A DNA stretch of 64,000 nt, from contig MKWG01000011.1 in NCBI GenBank assembly GCA_001899685.1, positions 499,271 through 563,270 on the forward strand, read 5' to 3'. The stretch comes from Sphingobacteriales bacterium 44-15 (lineage in GTDB: Bacteria; Bacteroidota; Bacteroidia; Chitinophagales; Chitinophagaceae). The notes below the pieces were generated by a model. That model saw only the letters and a list, made by a program, of their open reading frames with translations, did no database searches and was not told the DNA's origin. Each line of letters begins with the position of its first letter. Within the stretch, counting starts at the first letter, position 1. Shown here in pieces: positions 1-8,953 of this stretch. The position numbers were made by a program, and so were the translations under genes.

Positions 1-681
1 TTCCCCAACAACTGGGTATCATTCCATCATCATCACACTATTTGCCTCTATCCTATGTTTGCCGAAAACCGGAGGCGGGAAAGGAAGCCTGCATTGATTG
101 AAGCGCTAAGGGCCCGCTTGCATATCCAAAAGGTAATTGACCTCACCTGTTTTGAAAAGGAGCATCTTTTTCTCGAAGGCACAGGAAGCATGGTGCTGGA
201 CAGGAGCAATCATATTGCCTATGCTTGTATTTCTCCGCGCACCAGTGAAAAGGCGTTGGCTGCGTTTTGCAAAGCAATGGAATACACCCCGGTATTTTTT
301 GAGGCTTACGACAAAAAAGGGATACCGGTATATCATACCAATGTAATGATGTGTGTGGCAGAAAATTATGCAGTGATCTGCCTGGAAAGCATTACTTCGG
401 ATGCTCAAAAAATGATGCTTACAAATACTGTTAAACATTCAGGCAAAACAATCATTCCCATATCTTCTGCACAAATGGAGCAGTTTGCCGGCAATATGCT
501 GCAGCTTGAGAACAGGCAGGGAGAAAAACTGCTTGTGATGTCTTCCCGTGCATATGCTTCACTTACTGCCGCCCAGATCAGCCAGCTACAACAATATAAC
601 CGCATATTGCATTCTTCCCTTGCTACTATTGAAAGTAACGGAGGAGGCAGTGCAAGATGCATGATAGCAGAAATATTTTAG
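1..681 (+). CDS. ctlX: Citrulline-utilisation hydrolase-type amidinotransferase (5' end missing)
   Basis: The frame is open from base 1, so the gene starts before the window; the first ATG in frame, at 55, is internal. The 226 visible residues look like the amidinotransferase/guanidino-group-modifying fold. The fragment opens with FPNNW and HHHHTICLYPM, continues into NRRRER, and ends in GGGSARCMIAEIF, where the Cys at fragment residue 220 matches the nucleophilic Cys of this family. By family knowledge it would hydrolyse a guanidino or ureido substrate such as citrulline in the cytoplasm. The stop overlaps the stop of the convergent gene by four bases. The family is clear; the substrate is inferred. 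Confidence 0.8.
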   Translation, partial: FPNNWVSFHHHHTICLYPMFAENRRRERKPALIEALRARLHIQKVIDLTCFEKEHLFLEGTGSMVLDRSNHIAYACISPRTSEKALAAFCKAMEYTPVFFEAYDKKGIPVYHTNVMMCVAENYAVICLESITSDAQKMMLTNTVKHSGKTIIPISSAQMEQFAGNMLQLENRQGEKLLVMSSRAYASLTAAQISQLQQYNRILHSSLATIESNGGGSARCMIAEIF

Positions 682-1274
682 AAGTTGAACAGCGCTGCAA
701 CACCGAATAATGATAGCTTACTTTCACTCACGGCTTTCATATACGACAACCTGGCTTCGATGCTTTTTTGATGACTACCCACAGCAAACCTTGCTCCAAT
801 ATTACCTGCGGGACCATAAGAGTTCCCATATCCTTCTGTATAATCCACATAGTCATCTACTTTCACCTCCTTCGCATAAGAGCCATAGTGATAACCGAAA
901 CCTCCGCCTACAAAAAAACCAAACCGCTGTTCATTCTCTTTTGTGGAGCCTGCGCCAACATTCAGGTTCAATATTAAAGGCGCGTTGAACATAAATCGGA
1001 GGGTATTGTTTTCCGAGCTTCCATAATAAGAATCATAAGAAACACTGTAGCTACCCGAAAAACCAATGCTCATTGGTACGCCGAGCGACAGGGAGAGGGA
1101 TTCGTTTTCCATGAAGTTGAACCGGGGAGAATAGGTGAGCATACCGCCTACAGCCACGTTCGTGAGCGGAGCGTCAGCAACAAATATACCTACGCCGGCG
1201 CCATGCATAAAACTCTGTGAATAACCGGTATACATAGCAATCGTAAAAAAAATAATAGTAAAGGTCCTTTTCAT
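678..1274 (-). CDS. Putative outer-membrane beta-barrel protein
   Basis: A 198-residue protein with a signal peptide (MKRTFTIIFFTIAMYTGYSQ) followed by Gly- and aromatic-rich alternating segments, and a C-terminus ending in Phe (FGVAALFNF). This pattern is typical of small Bacteroidota outer-membrane barrels. Its role is unknown; no enzymatic motif is visible. It converges on the amidinotransferase and lies downstream of the thiolase on the same strand, but 170 bases of repeat-like DNA separate them, so co-transcription is uncertain. Confidence 0.7.
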   Translation of the reverse strand: MKRTFTIIFFTIAMYTGYSQSFMHGAGVGIFVADAPLTNVAVGGMLTYSPRFNFMENESLSLSLGVPMSIGFSGSYSVSYDSYYGSSENNTLRFMFNAPLILNLNVGAGSTKENEQRFGFFVGGGFGYHYGSYAKEVKVDDYVDYTEGYGNSYGPAGNIGARFAVGSHQKSIEARLSYMKAVSESKLSLFGVAALFNF

Positions 1275-1365
1275 AAAGAAAATTTTGTGTTAGATATATA
1301 ACAGATAAGAACGGAAAATAACGGGTTTAGGTATATCGCATGAGATGTTTTTGAGGAAGGCGCAG

Positions 1366-1452
1366 GGATAAGGTATAAGGAGTAAGATATAAAATATAAG
1401 CTATAAACTTGTAACTGTAATTGTAAGGTTTGGACCTTATACCTTATCCCTT
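1366..1452. repeat. Intergenic ATAAGG/CCTTAT-type imperfect inverted repeat
   Basis: The spacer between the thiolase stop and the beta-barrel gene begins GGATAAGGTATAAGG and ends CCTTATACCTTATCCC, so its two ends are near-complementary and could fold into a long hairpin. The middle contains ATAAACTTGTAACTGTAA. A similar unit lies at about 7507-7590. The location suggests a 3'-end hairpin or mobile small repeat; function is not known. Confidence 0.5.
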
Positions 1453-2625
1453 CCTCCTTATCACCATCGCGCTCGCCCCTCCGCCACCGTTGCATATTCC
1501 TGCGGCCCCATACCGGGCATTATTGATTTGAAGGATATTCAGTAAAGAAACAATTATTCTGGCGCCGCTCGCTCCCAAAGGATGTCCCAGCGATACTGCC
1601 CCACCGTGCACATTTACCCGTGCAGGATCAAGCTCCATCCGCCTCGCATTCTCAATAGCCACTACAGCAAAAGCTTCATTGATCTCCCAGTAATCAATAT
1701 CGCTCATTTTCAATCCTGCTTTTTTTATGGCTTTGGGAACAGCAAGCGAAGGGCTGGTGGTGAACCATTCCGGCGCCTGCTCCGCATCAGCATACGATAC
1801 AATACTGGCCAAAGGCTGTATACCCAACGCCGTGGCTTTTTCCCCGCTCATCAATACCAGTGCAGCAGCCCCGTCGTTCAGGGTGGAAGCATTGGCGGCT
1901 GTCACGGTACCGTCCCGCTGAAATGCAGGGCTAAGGGTCGGTATTTTGTCAAACTTTACATTAAATGGTTCTTCATCTTTTGCAACCATCAGCGGATCTG
2001 CCTTACGCTGCGGTATTTCCACGGGGATCACTTCATTGTCAAACCCGCCGTTGTTCCAGGCAGCCTGGCTGCGCTCATAGCTTTGTATGGCAAAATCATC
2101 CTGCTGCTGCCGCGAAATGCCGTATTCCCTCGCGCAGAGCTCGGCCGCATTGCCCATTGCCTGCCCGTCGTATACATCTGTCAGCCCGTCTTTCACCAGT
2201 CCATCAATCAGACCCGTATTGCCATATTTATTACCCCAGCGTACAGTATCTGCATAAAACGGCACATTGCTCATGTTTTCCATACCGCCGGCTACTACAA
2301 TATCCGCATCGCCCAGCATAATGCTCTGCACAGCAAAAGCAATGGATTTCATGCCGCTGGCGCACACCTTATTCACTGTAGTGCAGTTCACAATATCAGG
2401 CAGCCCTGCAAATTTAGCAGCCTGTCTTGCCGGCGCCTGTCCAAGATTAGCCTGTATCACACATCCCATCAGTACATCCTGTACCATTCCCGGCTCAATG
2501 CCGGCTTTCTGTAATGCCCCTTTAATGGCAATAGCGCCAAGTCTTGTGGCAGATATTCCTTTAAGCGCTCCGCCAAAGCTTCCGATCGGCGTACGTGCAG
2601 CAGATACAATGACTACTTCTTTCAT
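1444..2625 (-). CDS. Acetyl-CoA acetyltransferase (thiolase)
   Basis: A 393-residue thiolase of normal family length. It starts MKEVVIVSAARTPIGSFGG. The acylated Cys88 lies in VNKVCASGMKS, His348 in GHPLGASGAR and the proton-transfer Cys378 in GICNGGGGASAM, all at canonical spacing. It condenses two acetyl-CoA to acetoacetyl-CoA or runs in reverse, in the cytoplasm; whether it serves ketone/fatty-acid breakdown or biosynthesis cannot be told from the context. It stands alone, with no visible CoA-transferase or hydroxyacyl-CoA dehydrogenase neighbour. Confidence 0.93.
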   Translation of the reverse strand: MKEVVIVSAARTPIGSFGGALKGISATRLGAIAIKGALQKAGIEPGMVQDVLMGCVIQANLGQAPARQAAKFAGLPDIVNCTTVNKVCASGMKSIAFAVQSIMLGDADIVVAGGMENMSNVPFYADTVRWGNKYGNTGLIDGLVKDGLTDVYDGQAMGNAAELCAREYGISRQQQDDFAIQSYERSQAAWNNGGFDNEVIPVEIPQRKADPLMVAKDEEPFNVKFDKIPTLSPAFQRDGTVTAANASTLNDGAAALVLMSGEKATALGIQPLASIVSYADAEQAPEWFTTSPSLAVPKAIKKAGLKMSDIDYWEINEAFAVVAIENARRMELDPARVNVHGGAVSLGHPLGASGARIIVSLLNILQINNARYGAAGICNGGGGASAMVIRRKG

Positions 2626-2725
2626 TATTATGATTGTTAACCTGTAAAGTTAATCATTGTATATGCGACTGCACAAATTTTTGATGCTTAGTCAGACCTG
2701 CTGTCTTGCTTTTACTTATCTTTCA

Positions 2726-2887
2726 TCAATACATGCTTACTATTTCCAGTAATCCCTTTTGGTACCTTGTGTAATAATATGCTGCACTGCTATATTTCCA
2801 GCTTTCTGCCAATTCAATAAAACCGGCACGCTCAGGATTTTCGTGGAGATAAGTCACTCTTTGTTCAAGCATGTCTACACCTCTTTC
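2726..2887 (-). pseudogene. C-terminal remnant of a REP-associated Y1-type transposase
   Basis: A reading frame of 53 codons closed by TGA at 2726-2728. It contains RVTYLHENPERAGF and AESWKYSSAAYYY followed by GLLEI, which matches the conserved C-terminal tail of IS200-like/REP-associated tyrosine transposases (YIHxNPVRAGxV...YxYSSAxxY). A TAG lies in frame immediately upstream and the HUH and catalytic Tyr region is absent, so this is a dead fragment. It occupies most of the 460-base gap between thiolase and the next gene; the rest of that gap shows nothing recognisable. Confidence 0.7.
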
Positions 2888-3086
2888 CTACCAGGGAACG
2901 CACCACCTGCAGAGCCGTGCAGTAAACTCACCGGATGCAATGCCTTTGCTGATAGAGAGCGTTTATAATACAGATAACCCGGATAAAATTACACAGAATA
3001 AAAAAAGAGAATAAGCGTTCTGATATTGATCGTAAAAACCTTTAAAACAATAAATTGCACTCATTAACCTCACTAAACTTTGAAAC

Positions 3087-3566
3087 ATGAAAAAACGTCA
3101 GCTCTTTTGTGTAATTATGTGCCTGCTGTTCACAACCCTTGCTCATGCCCAGGAACCGGTGTCGTCGTATACATTTACCCAAAAATTTTTAAAACAGCCT
3201 GTAAGCAGTTATTCTTTTCAGGAAAACTTATCAGCTAATTATAACGAGAAGAAATATATAAGGTTTAGAAGAATGCGGAATACGGGTATTGTACTTACCA
3301 GTGTGGGAACAGGCTTATTGGCAACCGGTATTGTACTGATCTCTTCCGGAAGTAAAGAAGAAGACGACTATTATTATAATGATTCACAACTGTCGGCAGG
3401 TGATCGCAAAGTCCTTGGCGGGATCCTTTGTGTCATATTCGGACTAGGGATGGAAGGCGGTGGTATTCCACTGTGGGCAATAGGCAGCAGAAAAATGAAA
3501 CAATACGGGAACAGCTTGCGGTTTCAGTCTTCAAAAAACGGGCTGGCGCTGGCATATTCATTCTGA
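3087..3566 (+). CDS. Conserved hypothetical exported protein with two membrane segments
   Basis: A 159-residue protein with a signal peptide (MKKRQLFCVIMCLLFTTLAHAQ). A short polar region contains two repeats of QPVSSYSF/EPVSSYTF, and two hydrophobic segments follow at roughly residues 73-90 and 115-132, with an acidic/Tyr-rich linker between them. Such proteins are frequent in Bacteroidota and have no assigned function. The start ATG follows a plausible AT-rich leader. It converges on the propeller/cytochrome lipoprotein across a repeat-filled spacer. Confidence 0.65.
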   Translation: MKKRQLFCVIMCLLFTTLAHAQEPVSSYTFTQKFLKQPVSSYSFQENLSANYNEKKYIRFRRMRNTGIVLTSVGTGLLATGIVLISSGSKEEDDYYYNDSQLSAGDRKVLGGILCVIFGLGMEGGGIPLWAIGSRKMKQYGNSLRFQSSKNGLALAYSF

Positions 3567-3600
3567 TATAAGTAAGTAATGATCAGGCTTCTCGCCTGCT

Positions 3601-3710
3601 GTGTCAGACGAGAAATGTGAGAAGAGAGACGTGAAAGGCTGAATGTCAGATGAGAAACGTCAAAAGTGAAATATTTCACGTCTCACCTTTCACTATTGCC
3701 CATTCCCCCC
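3601..3710. repeat. Dispersed GTGAAA/TTTCAC-type hairpin repeat
   Basis: Between two convergent genes the DNA is built from GTGAGA, GTGAAA and GAAACGTC words followed by their complements. It includes the perfect 14-base palindrome GTGAAATATTTCAC at 3666-3679, then CACGTCTCACCTTTCAC. The same words recur in at least seven other spacers of this window, always at gene ends. Confidence 0.7.
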
Positions 3711-3741
3711 CGGCGCAGCACAATATGCTAACCATAGCACA

Positions 3742-6621
3742 TTACTTCCCTCGCTGTTCCAGGTAAGCCGCTACGTCGGCCAATTGCTGCGCAGAAAGAC
3801 CGGTTACAGAAGGCTCAGGCATCAGGCTCTTTTCCTGCTTTTTGCGTGTGGTAATTTTATTAACCGCTATATTGTGTTGCTGCCCCGAAACATCTTTAAT
3901 AGTTATGGATTGCTTGTTCTCACTGACAATAAAGCCGAAGTATGATGCGCCATCACTGGTATTGACCAGCCAGGGTTCATACCCGAGGAGAATAGCGGCG
4001 CTCGGGTTGATGATGGCGTCCAGTAAAGCAGTCCTGTCAAACTTCTTTCCTATATTGGTAAGCTCCGGGCCGATATCATTCCCATCTTTGCCTATGCGGT
4101 GACAGGTGGCGCAATACGTTGCGAATACTTTTTTCCCGCCGGCAGCGTCCCCACGCAAAGCAACCACTTCCCCTATGCTGAATGCGCTCTGCGCCCCCGG
4201 CTGCCGGAAGTATTTTCCTGCCTGCACCCGTACGGCAAGATCAGGATTACTGAAAATCTTTTCTTCCACTGCCGGGATCAGCGCCTCCGGCAATTTATGA
4301 TCTGCTGCCAACCCGATAAGCATCTGCCCGCCAATGGAATCCCGGGCCAATTCCACTGTCCGCCGCTTACGCGCATCCGCCGCGAGATGTTCATCGAGCA
4401 TTCCACGCATTTTTACTTTCATGGCAGCGAGCTTCCGCTGGTAGCCGGTGTTAACAGCCGCTTTATCCCAATCCAGCAGGTCATACCAGTCATTGCCCTG
4501 GCGGAATGCCAGCCAGTATGCCGCCGTTTCCGCTACATCAGGCAGCTTGCTCTTGCTTAAAGACAGCATCGCTTCCGCTGCTTTTTTATCTTTTATAAAC
4601 CCGATAGCCGTAATCGATTTTTTTCTTGCTGTCGTATCCAGGGAGGCGCTTTCTGCACGCAGCACCAGGTCATTGAGCGCAGCTACAGGATGAAGCTCCC
4701 AGGCAATATCACTCATCTTTGCATTCCATTTGCCGGGACCTGTATCCCCGGCCATCAACTGCACAATCTCCGGATATAATTGCTCTTCATGCCCGGCACA
4801 TGCCGCTGCTAAGGCATTCAGGTACCACTTATCATCGCCATCATATTGTTTGATAAGTTCTATCAATACAGGCCCCGACTTATCGAAAGGAATATCCCTT
4901 AAGGCGACGGCAACTTCCCTGCGCACCAGCGACGACGGATCCTGCTGCAACTGCAGCGCATAAGGCATTATATCAGGAACGGATATGCGCAGCGCTTTAA
5001 AAGCTGTGGCGCGTATCATATCGTTATCACTTTTCAGCAATGCTTCCGTTTCAGCAATGCCTTTAGCCCCAAGCTGTGCCAGCAGCCATATAGCTCTTGC
5101 CTGTATATAGGGATTAGCATCTTTCAATAACGCTTTCACCGGTGCTATTGCCGCTTCTCCCTGTTGCTTCAGCGCTTCAAATGCAAGGTACCGCACATTG
5201 ATGGCAGGATTGCGAAGCGCTTCAATTTGTCCTTTGATATTGCTGAGATCAATGGCAGGTATAGCAAGTGTTTTATTTTTCGGGGTAATGCGGTATATCC
5301 TGCCGAAACCTGTTGTATCTTTCATCTGGTGCCCTCCCACTACGGGATCATACCAGTCTGCAACATATATGGCGCCATCCGTTCCTATAGCCACATCGCT
5401 GGGGCGGAACCATTTTTCCTTGTGTGTGTTGGCAGCGCTGTCATTCCATACATACATTGGGTTATCGCTGCTGAGCGAAGTAATAAAGCTGGTTTTTTCG
5501 CCGGGAACAAATCCCGATTTTTCCCGCCGGGGATGATAGCCGAAAATCACGTTCCTGCCGGCATCGGCGCTAAGCAGCATGCCGCGGTAGGCTTCACCCA
5601 ACGCATCCCCCTCATTCAGCACGATACCTGTTGGCGCCCCTGCCCCGCTCCTGTCGCCAACAGGCATGATACCGGGATCCTGCTGGTGCCAGTGCGCCGT
5701 AAATATATCCTGGTCGGGCCGCTGGTCAGCCTGCCAGGTTCTTGTACCGTCGGTGCTGAAATACCCTGCGTTCCCGCCTTCCGCCAGCCATGAGGTGCGG
5801 CAGGCAGCCACTTCATCATCATTGTCATTCTGCCACATATTGCCGTAGGAATCCATGGTAAGCTCATAGGCATTCCTGAAATTATGCCCCAGCACTTTCA
5901 GTCCCGTGCCATCCGGGTGAAGACCAAGCGCAAGCCCTCCTACCCACACACGACCGTCATCACTCTTCATATTGCCTTCATTCTTCCTGTTGTAGGGTGT
6001 TCCTCCCGCATATACGCTTCCCGCACGCAGCGTCCACCCGCTTTTATCGGTTACAATGTGCGGGCCGGCATTGCCCGTATTGAAATACCAGTTGCCGTCA
6101 GGTCCGCCGAACAATGCGTGCAGCGAATGGTCATGATCTTTACCTCCAAATCCGGTGAGCAGTATTTCTTTTTTATCCGGCACATCGTCTCCGTTCTCAT
6201 CGGTATATATTATAAGGTTGGGAGCGCAGGATACTATCACCTTATTACCTATTACTGCTATACCAAGCGGCGATACAAGACTGGTATCCTGAACAAACAG
6301 TTTTGCCGTATCCGCAATGCCGTCTTTATTGGTATCCTCCAGGATCATTACACGATCGCCCTTGGGATGATGAAAAAACTTTGTGGGATCATTATTAAAA
6401 TTCCTGTAGTTCACCGCTTCGGTTACCCACACCCTTCCTTTCGCATCTATGTCAATATTGGTAGGATTGTAAAACATGGGAGATTCGGCCCACAGCGTAG
6501 CTTCAAGATCATCGGGCAAATAAAAAGGGATATCAGTCTTGGCCTTTTCACCGGGAGAAGTACAGCCGCCGGAAAGCAGCAATGCCATAAAGGTAACGGA
6601 GGCAGCCGAAAGAAATTTCAT
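3742..6621 (-). CDS. Lipoprotein with dehydrogenase-like beta-propeller, HEAT repeats and cytochrome c
   Basis: A 959-residue exported protein. A lipobox-like signal (LLLSGGCTSP) is followed by a membrane-bound-dehydrogenase/NHL-like propeller (about residues 35-450, with FNTGNAGPH and DWYDPVVGG). HEAT-like alpha repeats follow (about 470-800), then a C-terminal cytochrome c with CATCH at 837-841 and a probable axial Met near 934 (SLMPEP). The architecture resembles PVC-type haem-binding proteins that oxidise sugars or related substrates in the periplasm and pass electrons through haem c. The substrate is unknown. Its ATG overlaps the TGA of the upstream sugar isomerase by four bases, so the two are translationally coupled and probably act on the same carbohydrate. 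Confidence 0.85.
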   Translation of the reverse strand: MKFLSAASVTFMALLLSGGCTSPGEKAKTDIPFYLPDDLEATLWAESPMFYNPTNIDIDAKGRVWVTEAVNYRNFNNDPTKFFHHPKGDRVMILEDTNKDGIADTAKLFVQDTSLVSPLGIAVIGNKVIVSCAPNLIIYTDENGDDVPDKKEILLTGFGGKDHDHSLHALFGGPDGNWYFNTGNAGPHIVTDKSGWTLRAGSVYAGGTPYNRKNEGNMKSDDGRVWVGGLALGLHPDGTGLKVLGHNFRNAYELTMDSYGNMWQNDNDDEVAACRTSWLAEGGNAGYFSTDGTRTWQADQRPDQDIFTAHWHQQDPGIMPVGDRSGAGAPTGIVLNEGDALGEAYRGMLLSADAGRNVIFGYHPRREKSGFVPGEKTSFITSLSSDNPMYVWNDSAANTHKEKWFRPSDVAIGTDGAIYVADWYDPVVGGHQMKDTTGFGRIYRITPKNKTLAIPAIDLSNIKGQIEALRNPAINVRYLAFEALKQQGEAAIAPVKALLKDANPYIQARAIWLLAQLGAKGIAETEALLKSDNDMIRATAFKALRISVPDIMPYALQLQQDPSSLVRREVAVALRDIPFDKSGPVLIELIKQYDGDDKWYLNALAAACAGHEEQLYPEIVQLMAGDTGPGKWNAKMSDIAWELHPVAALNDLVLRAESASLDTTARKKSITAIGFIKDKKAAEAMLSLSKSKLPDVAETAAYWLAFRQGNDWYDLLDWDKAAVNTGYQRKLAAMKVKMRGMLDEHLAADARKRRTVELARDSIGGQMLIGLAADHKLPEALIPAVEEKIFSNPDLAVRVQAGKYFRQPGAQSAFSIGEVVALRGDAAGGKKVFATYCATCHRIGKDGNDIGPELTNIGKKFDRTALLDAIINPSAAILLGYEPWLVNTSDGASYFGFIVSENKQSITIKDVSGQQHNIAVNKITTRKKQEKSLMPEPSVTGLSAQQLADVAAYLEQRGK

Positions 6622-7496
6622 TTATAGAAAAGTTTGCGTAAGTAAGCAAGGTTATGACGGTAGCTTTCCACAATATCAGCACCTTTGGGCAAAGCGCCTT
6701 CTATCTGCATCCAGTGATCGCCCCTGTATCCTGTATCATACACAGCTTTTGCAACATCGGTCCAGTTAACTGTTCCCTTATCCAGCAGGTACCCGTTTTC
6801 CTTCATGTGAAGCTCACATATATTGGAGGGACCGAGCTTAATAAATTCCTTTACTGTATCATGACCGGCATCAGCCGTATTACGGAAATCATAATATACT
6901 TTCAGGTTTTTTGAGCCTACTTTGTGCATAATATCAAGGTGTTCCGCAGCATTAAGGTAAGACTCTATACCCAGCGTTATACCGGCGGCTTCTGCAGCGG
7001 GCATTACCGCGCTAAGGTGTTTTACCGCAATAGCCTTCCGCGCATCATCATTGCGGAGATCACTGGCATTGAAAAATGCAAGCAGGATCACTTTAACATC
7101 CAGGCTTTTTGCAGTCGTAATAGTATCTTTTATCCATTCCACCGTATGCTCATTCTCATGGAACGGCACCCGGTTAAACAATCCCATTGCCAGGCTTGAT
7201 ATAGCGATGCCGGAGGCTGCCGCGGCTTTTTTATAGGCTGCCTGCACTTCCGGCTGCCGTATATGGAGCCCGTTTTCAGCAGATCCCATATCAACCATTA
7301 TACCGTCTACCCCCACAGCTTTGGCAACATCAAATGCCTCTATATTGCTGCCCTTCCCGAGCGACCAGTCGCATGCTCCTATTTTAAAGCTGCTTCCCAT
7401 AGCTGATGAAGCAGCCATCAGTGTTTTAAAAACACCTGTATGCATGAGCGACGAAAGAAGAAAAGATTTTTTTAAAAGCAACCGTCTTGAAAGCAT
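6618..7496 (-). CDS. Tat-exported sugar phosphate isomerase/epimerase-family TIM barrel
   Basis: A 292-residue xylose-isomerase-like TIM-barrel protein. The N-terminus SRRLLLKKSFLLSS fits a twin-arginine (Tat) signal, so the protein is probably exported folded. Family-like segments include GIMVDMGSAENG, ITLGIESYLN, YYDFRNTADAG and ELHMKENG, which supply the acidic and His residues that bind a divalent metal in related enzymes. It is the first gene of a two-gene unit with the cytochrome lipoprotein (ATGA overlap at 6618-6621). The exact reaction cannot be read from sequence; a role in periplasmic sugar oxidation or isomerisation is inferred. Confidence 0.83.
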   Translation of the reverse strand: MLSRRLLLKKSFLLSSLMHTGVFKTLMAASSAMGSSFKIGACDWSLGKGSNIEAFDVAKAVGVDGIMVDMGSAENGLHIRQPEVQAAYKKAAAASGIAISSLAMGLFNRVPFHENEHTVEWIKDTITTAKSLDVKVILLAFFNASDLRNDDARKAIAVKHLSAVMPAAEAAGITLGIESYLNAAEHLDIMHKVGSKNLKVYYDFRNTADAGHDTVKEFIKLGPSNICELHMKENGYLLDKGTVNWTDVAKAVYDTGYRGDHWMQIEGALPKGADIVESYRHNLAYLRKLFYK

Positions 7497-7506
7497 AGTG
7501 AGGGTT

Positions 7507-7590
7507 TTTGAATAAGGTGTAAGGTATAGGGCATAAGGTGTAAGGCGGCAACCTGAAACTTGTAACCTGAAACTCTTATCCCCTTCCCTG
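7507..7590. repeat. Intergenic AAGGTGTAAGG repeat tract
   Basis: Upstream of the isomerase lie AAGGTGTAAGG, GGCATAAGGTGTAAGG and CTGAAACTTGTAACCTGAAACT, then CTTATCCCCTTCC. The unit shares vocabulary with the tract at 1366-1452 (AAACTTGTAAC and the TTATCCC-CTTCC end). It lies between divergent genes. Confidence 0.45.
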
Positions 7591-7647
7591 CGAATAAATA
7601 TATCAAAATTTTACGGGTTTTGTAAACTTGCAGAAAATATTGTATTG

Positions 7648-8925
7648 ATGGCAACGCAGGTAAAATGTCCCAACTGCAATCATGTTTTCCAGATGGAAGA
7701 TGCAGTTGCTGAAGAATATAAGAGAGATCTCCGCGAAAAAATGAAAGAGCATATCAGCAAAGTGACGGAGGATTTCCAGAAAAAGCAGGATGAGTTTGCA
7801 AAGAAAGAGCAGGCGCTGCTACAACTGGCGCAGCAAAAAGAAGCGGAATATGCGGGAAAATTAGCAGAGGAGAAATTAAAGCTCCAAAAGTCACTGGAAG
7901 AAAACTTACGTAAAAGCATCCACGCAGATTTTGAAAACCAGTTGCGATTGCTGCAGGATGCGAATAAAGACAATGAATTAAAGCTGCAGGATGCAAGGGC
8001 AAAGCAACTGGAATACCTGAAAAAAGAGCAGGAGCTCAAAAACAGGGAGCAGGAAATGGAGATACAGGTGCAGAAAACGCTGATGGTAGAAAGAGAAAAA
8101 ATCGCTGATGAAGTGCGCAAGCTGGAAGAGCAGAAAATAAGCGCCCGTGAAACGGAATACCAGCTCAGGATGAAAGAAATGGAAAAACAACTGGAAGACC
8201 AGAAAAAGCTGGTAGACCAGATGAAGCGAAAGGCGGAGCAGGGGTCTATGCAAATGCAGGGAGAAGTACAGGAACTGTTAATAGAGGACCTGCTTCGCAA
8301 CAGCTTTCCCTTTGACCATGTGGCTGAAGTGGGTAAAGGCGCTAAAGGCGCTGACTGCATCCAGGTGGTGCGCAACCAGTTTGGCCAGGAATGCGGGAAA
8401 ATTATATACGAAAGCAAGCGAACACAACATTTTTCTGCAGACTGGATTGAAAAGTTGAAAACGGATATGCGGGCAACGGGCGCAGATATTGCCGTGATCG
8501 TTACCCAGTCGATGCCGAGGGATATGGAGCAGTTTGGGGAAAAGGAGGGCGTATGGATATGCAGCTTCGGCGAGGTAAGAGCATTGGCGCATATTTTGCG
8601 GGATGGTATTATCAAAATATACCAGGCTGCAAAATCACAGGAGAACAGGGGCGACAAGATGCACCTGCTTTATAATTATCTCACCGGCAACGAGTTTGCC
8701 GGACAATGGAAGGCAATAAGGGAAGGGTTCCTGTCTATGAAGCTCTCCATTCAGAAAGAGCGGGATGCCATGGAAAAAATATGGAAATCGCGTGAAAAGC
8801 ATTTGGAGAAAGTTTTGTTAAATGCGGCGCACATCCGCGGATCCATTGAGGGAATAGCCGGGCAGGACTCCATAGACCTGAATTTGCTGGATGACGAGAG
8901 TAAAGATAATTTATTGGGTAACTGA
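7648..8925 (+). CDS. DUF2130 domain protein with zinc-ribbon and long coiled coil
   Basis: A 425-residue protein starting MATQVKCPNCNH, so the N-terminus carries a CPNC half zinc ribbon. A charged Glu/Lys/Gln-rich coiled coil follows over about residues 20-210. The C-terminal DUF2130 domain (about 210-400) contains GKGAKGADC, IIYESKRTQHF and a nuclease-fold-like core. ATG at 7648 is preferred over the TTG three bases upstream. The function of the family is unknown; the IYESKR segment recalls the E-x-K of PD-(D/E)XK folds, which is inference. The MtfA-like peptidase follows 28 bases later, probably in the same transcript. Confidence 0.85.
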   Translation: MATQVKCPNCNHVFQMEDAVAEEYKRDLREKMKEHISKVTEDFQKKQDEFAKKEQALLQLAQQKEAEYAGKLAEEKLKLQKSLEENLRKSIHADFENQLRLLQDANKDNELKLQDARAKQLEYLKKEQELKNREQEMEIQVQKTLMVEREKIADEVRKLEEQKISARETEYQLRMKEMEKQLEDQKKLVDQMKRKAEQGSMQMQGEVQELLIEDLLRNSFPFDHVAEVGKGAKGADCIQVVRNQFGQECGKIIYESKRTQHFSADWIEKLKTDMRATGADIAVIVTQSMPRDMEQFGEKEGVWICSFGEVRALAHILRDGIIKIYQAAKSQENRGDKMHLLYNYLTGNEFAGQWKAIREGFLSMKLSIQKERDAMEKIWKSREKHLEKVLLNAAHIRGSIEGIAGQDSIDLNLLDDESKDNLLGN

Positions 8926-8953
8926 TACGTTATATTTGGAGAGATGCTACTGA

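Noticed and set aside
1271..1495. A 74-codon minus-strand open frame downstream of the thiolase
   Set aside because: It overlaps the thiolase 3' end in another frame and is mostly the repeat tract; composition is low-complexity.
1582..2514. A 310-codon open frame antisense to the thiolase
   Set aside because: The thiolase on the other strand has all catalytic motifs; the antisense frame shows none.
7680..8657. A 325-codon open frame antisense to the DUF2130 gene
   Set aside because: It is Ser/Cys/Phe-rich, the mirror of a Glu/Lys/Gln-rich coiled coil, with no start signal or motif.
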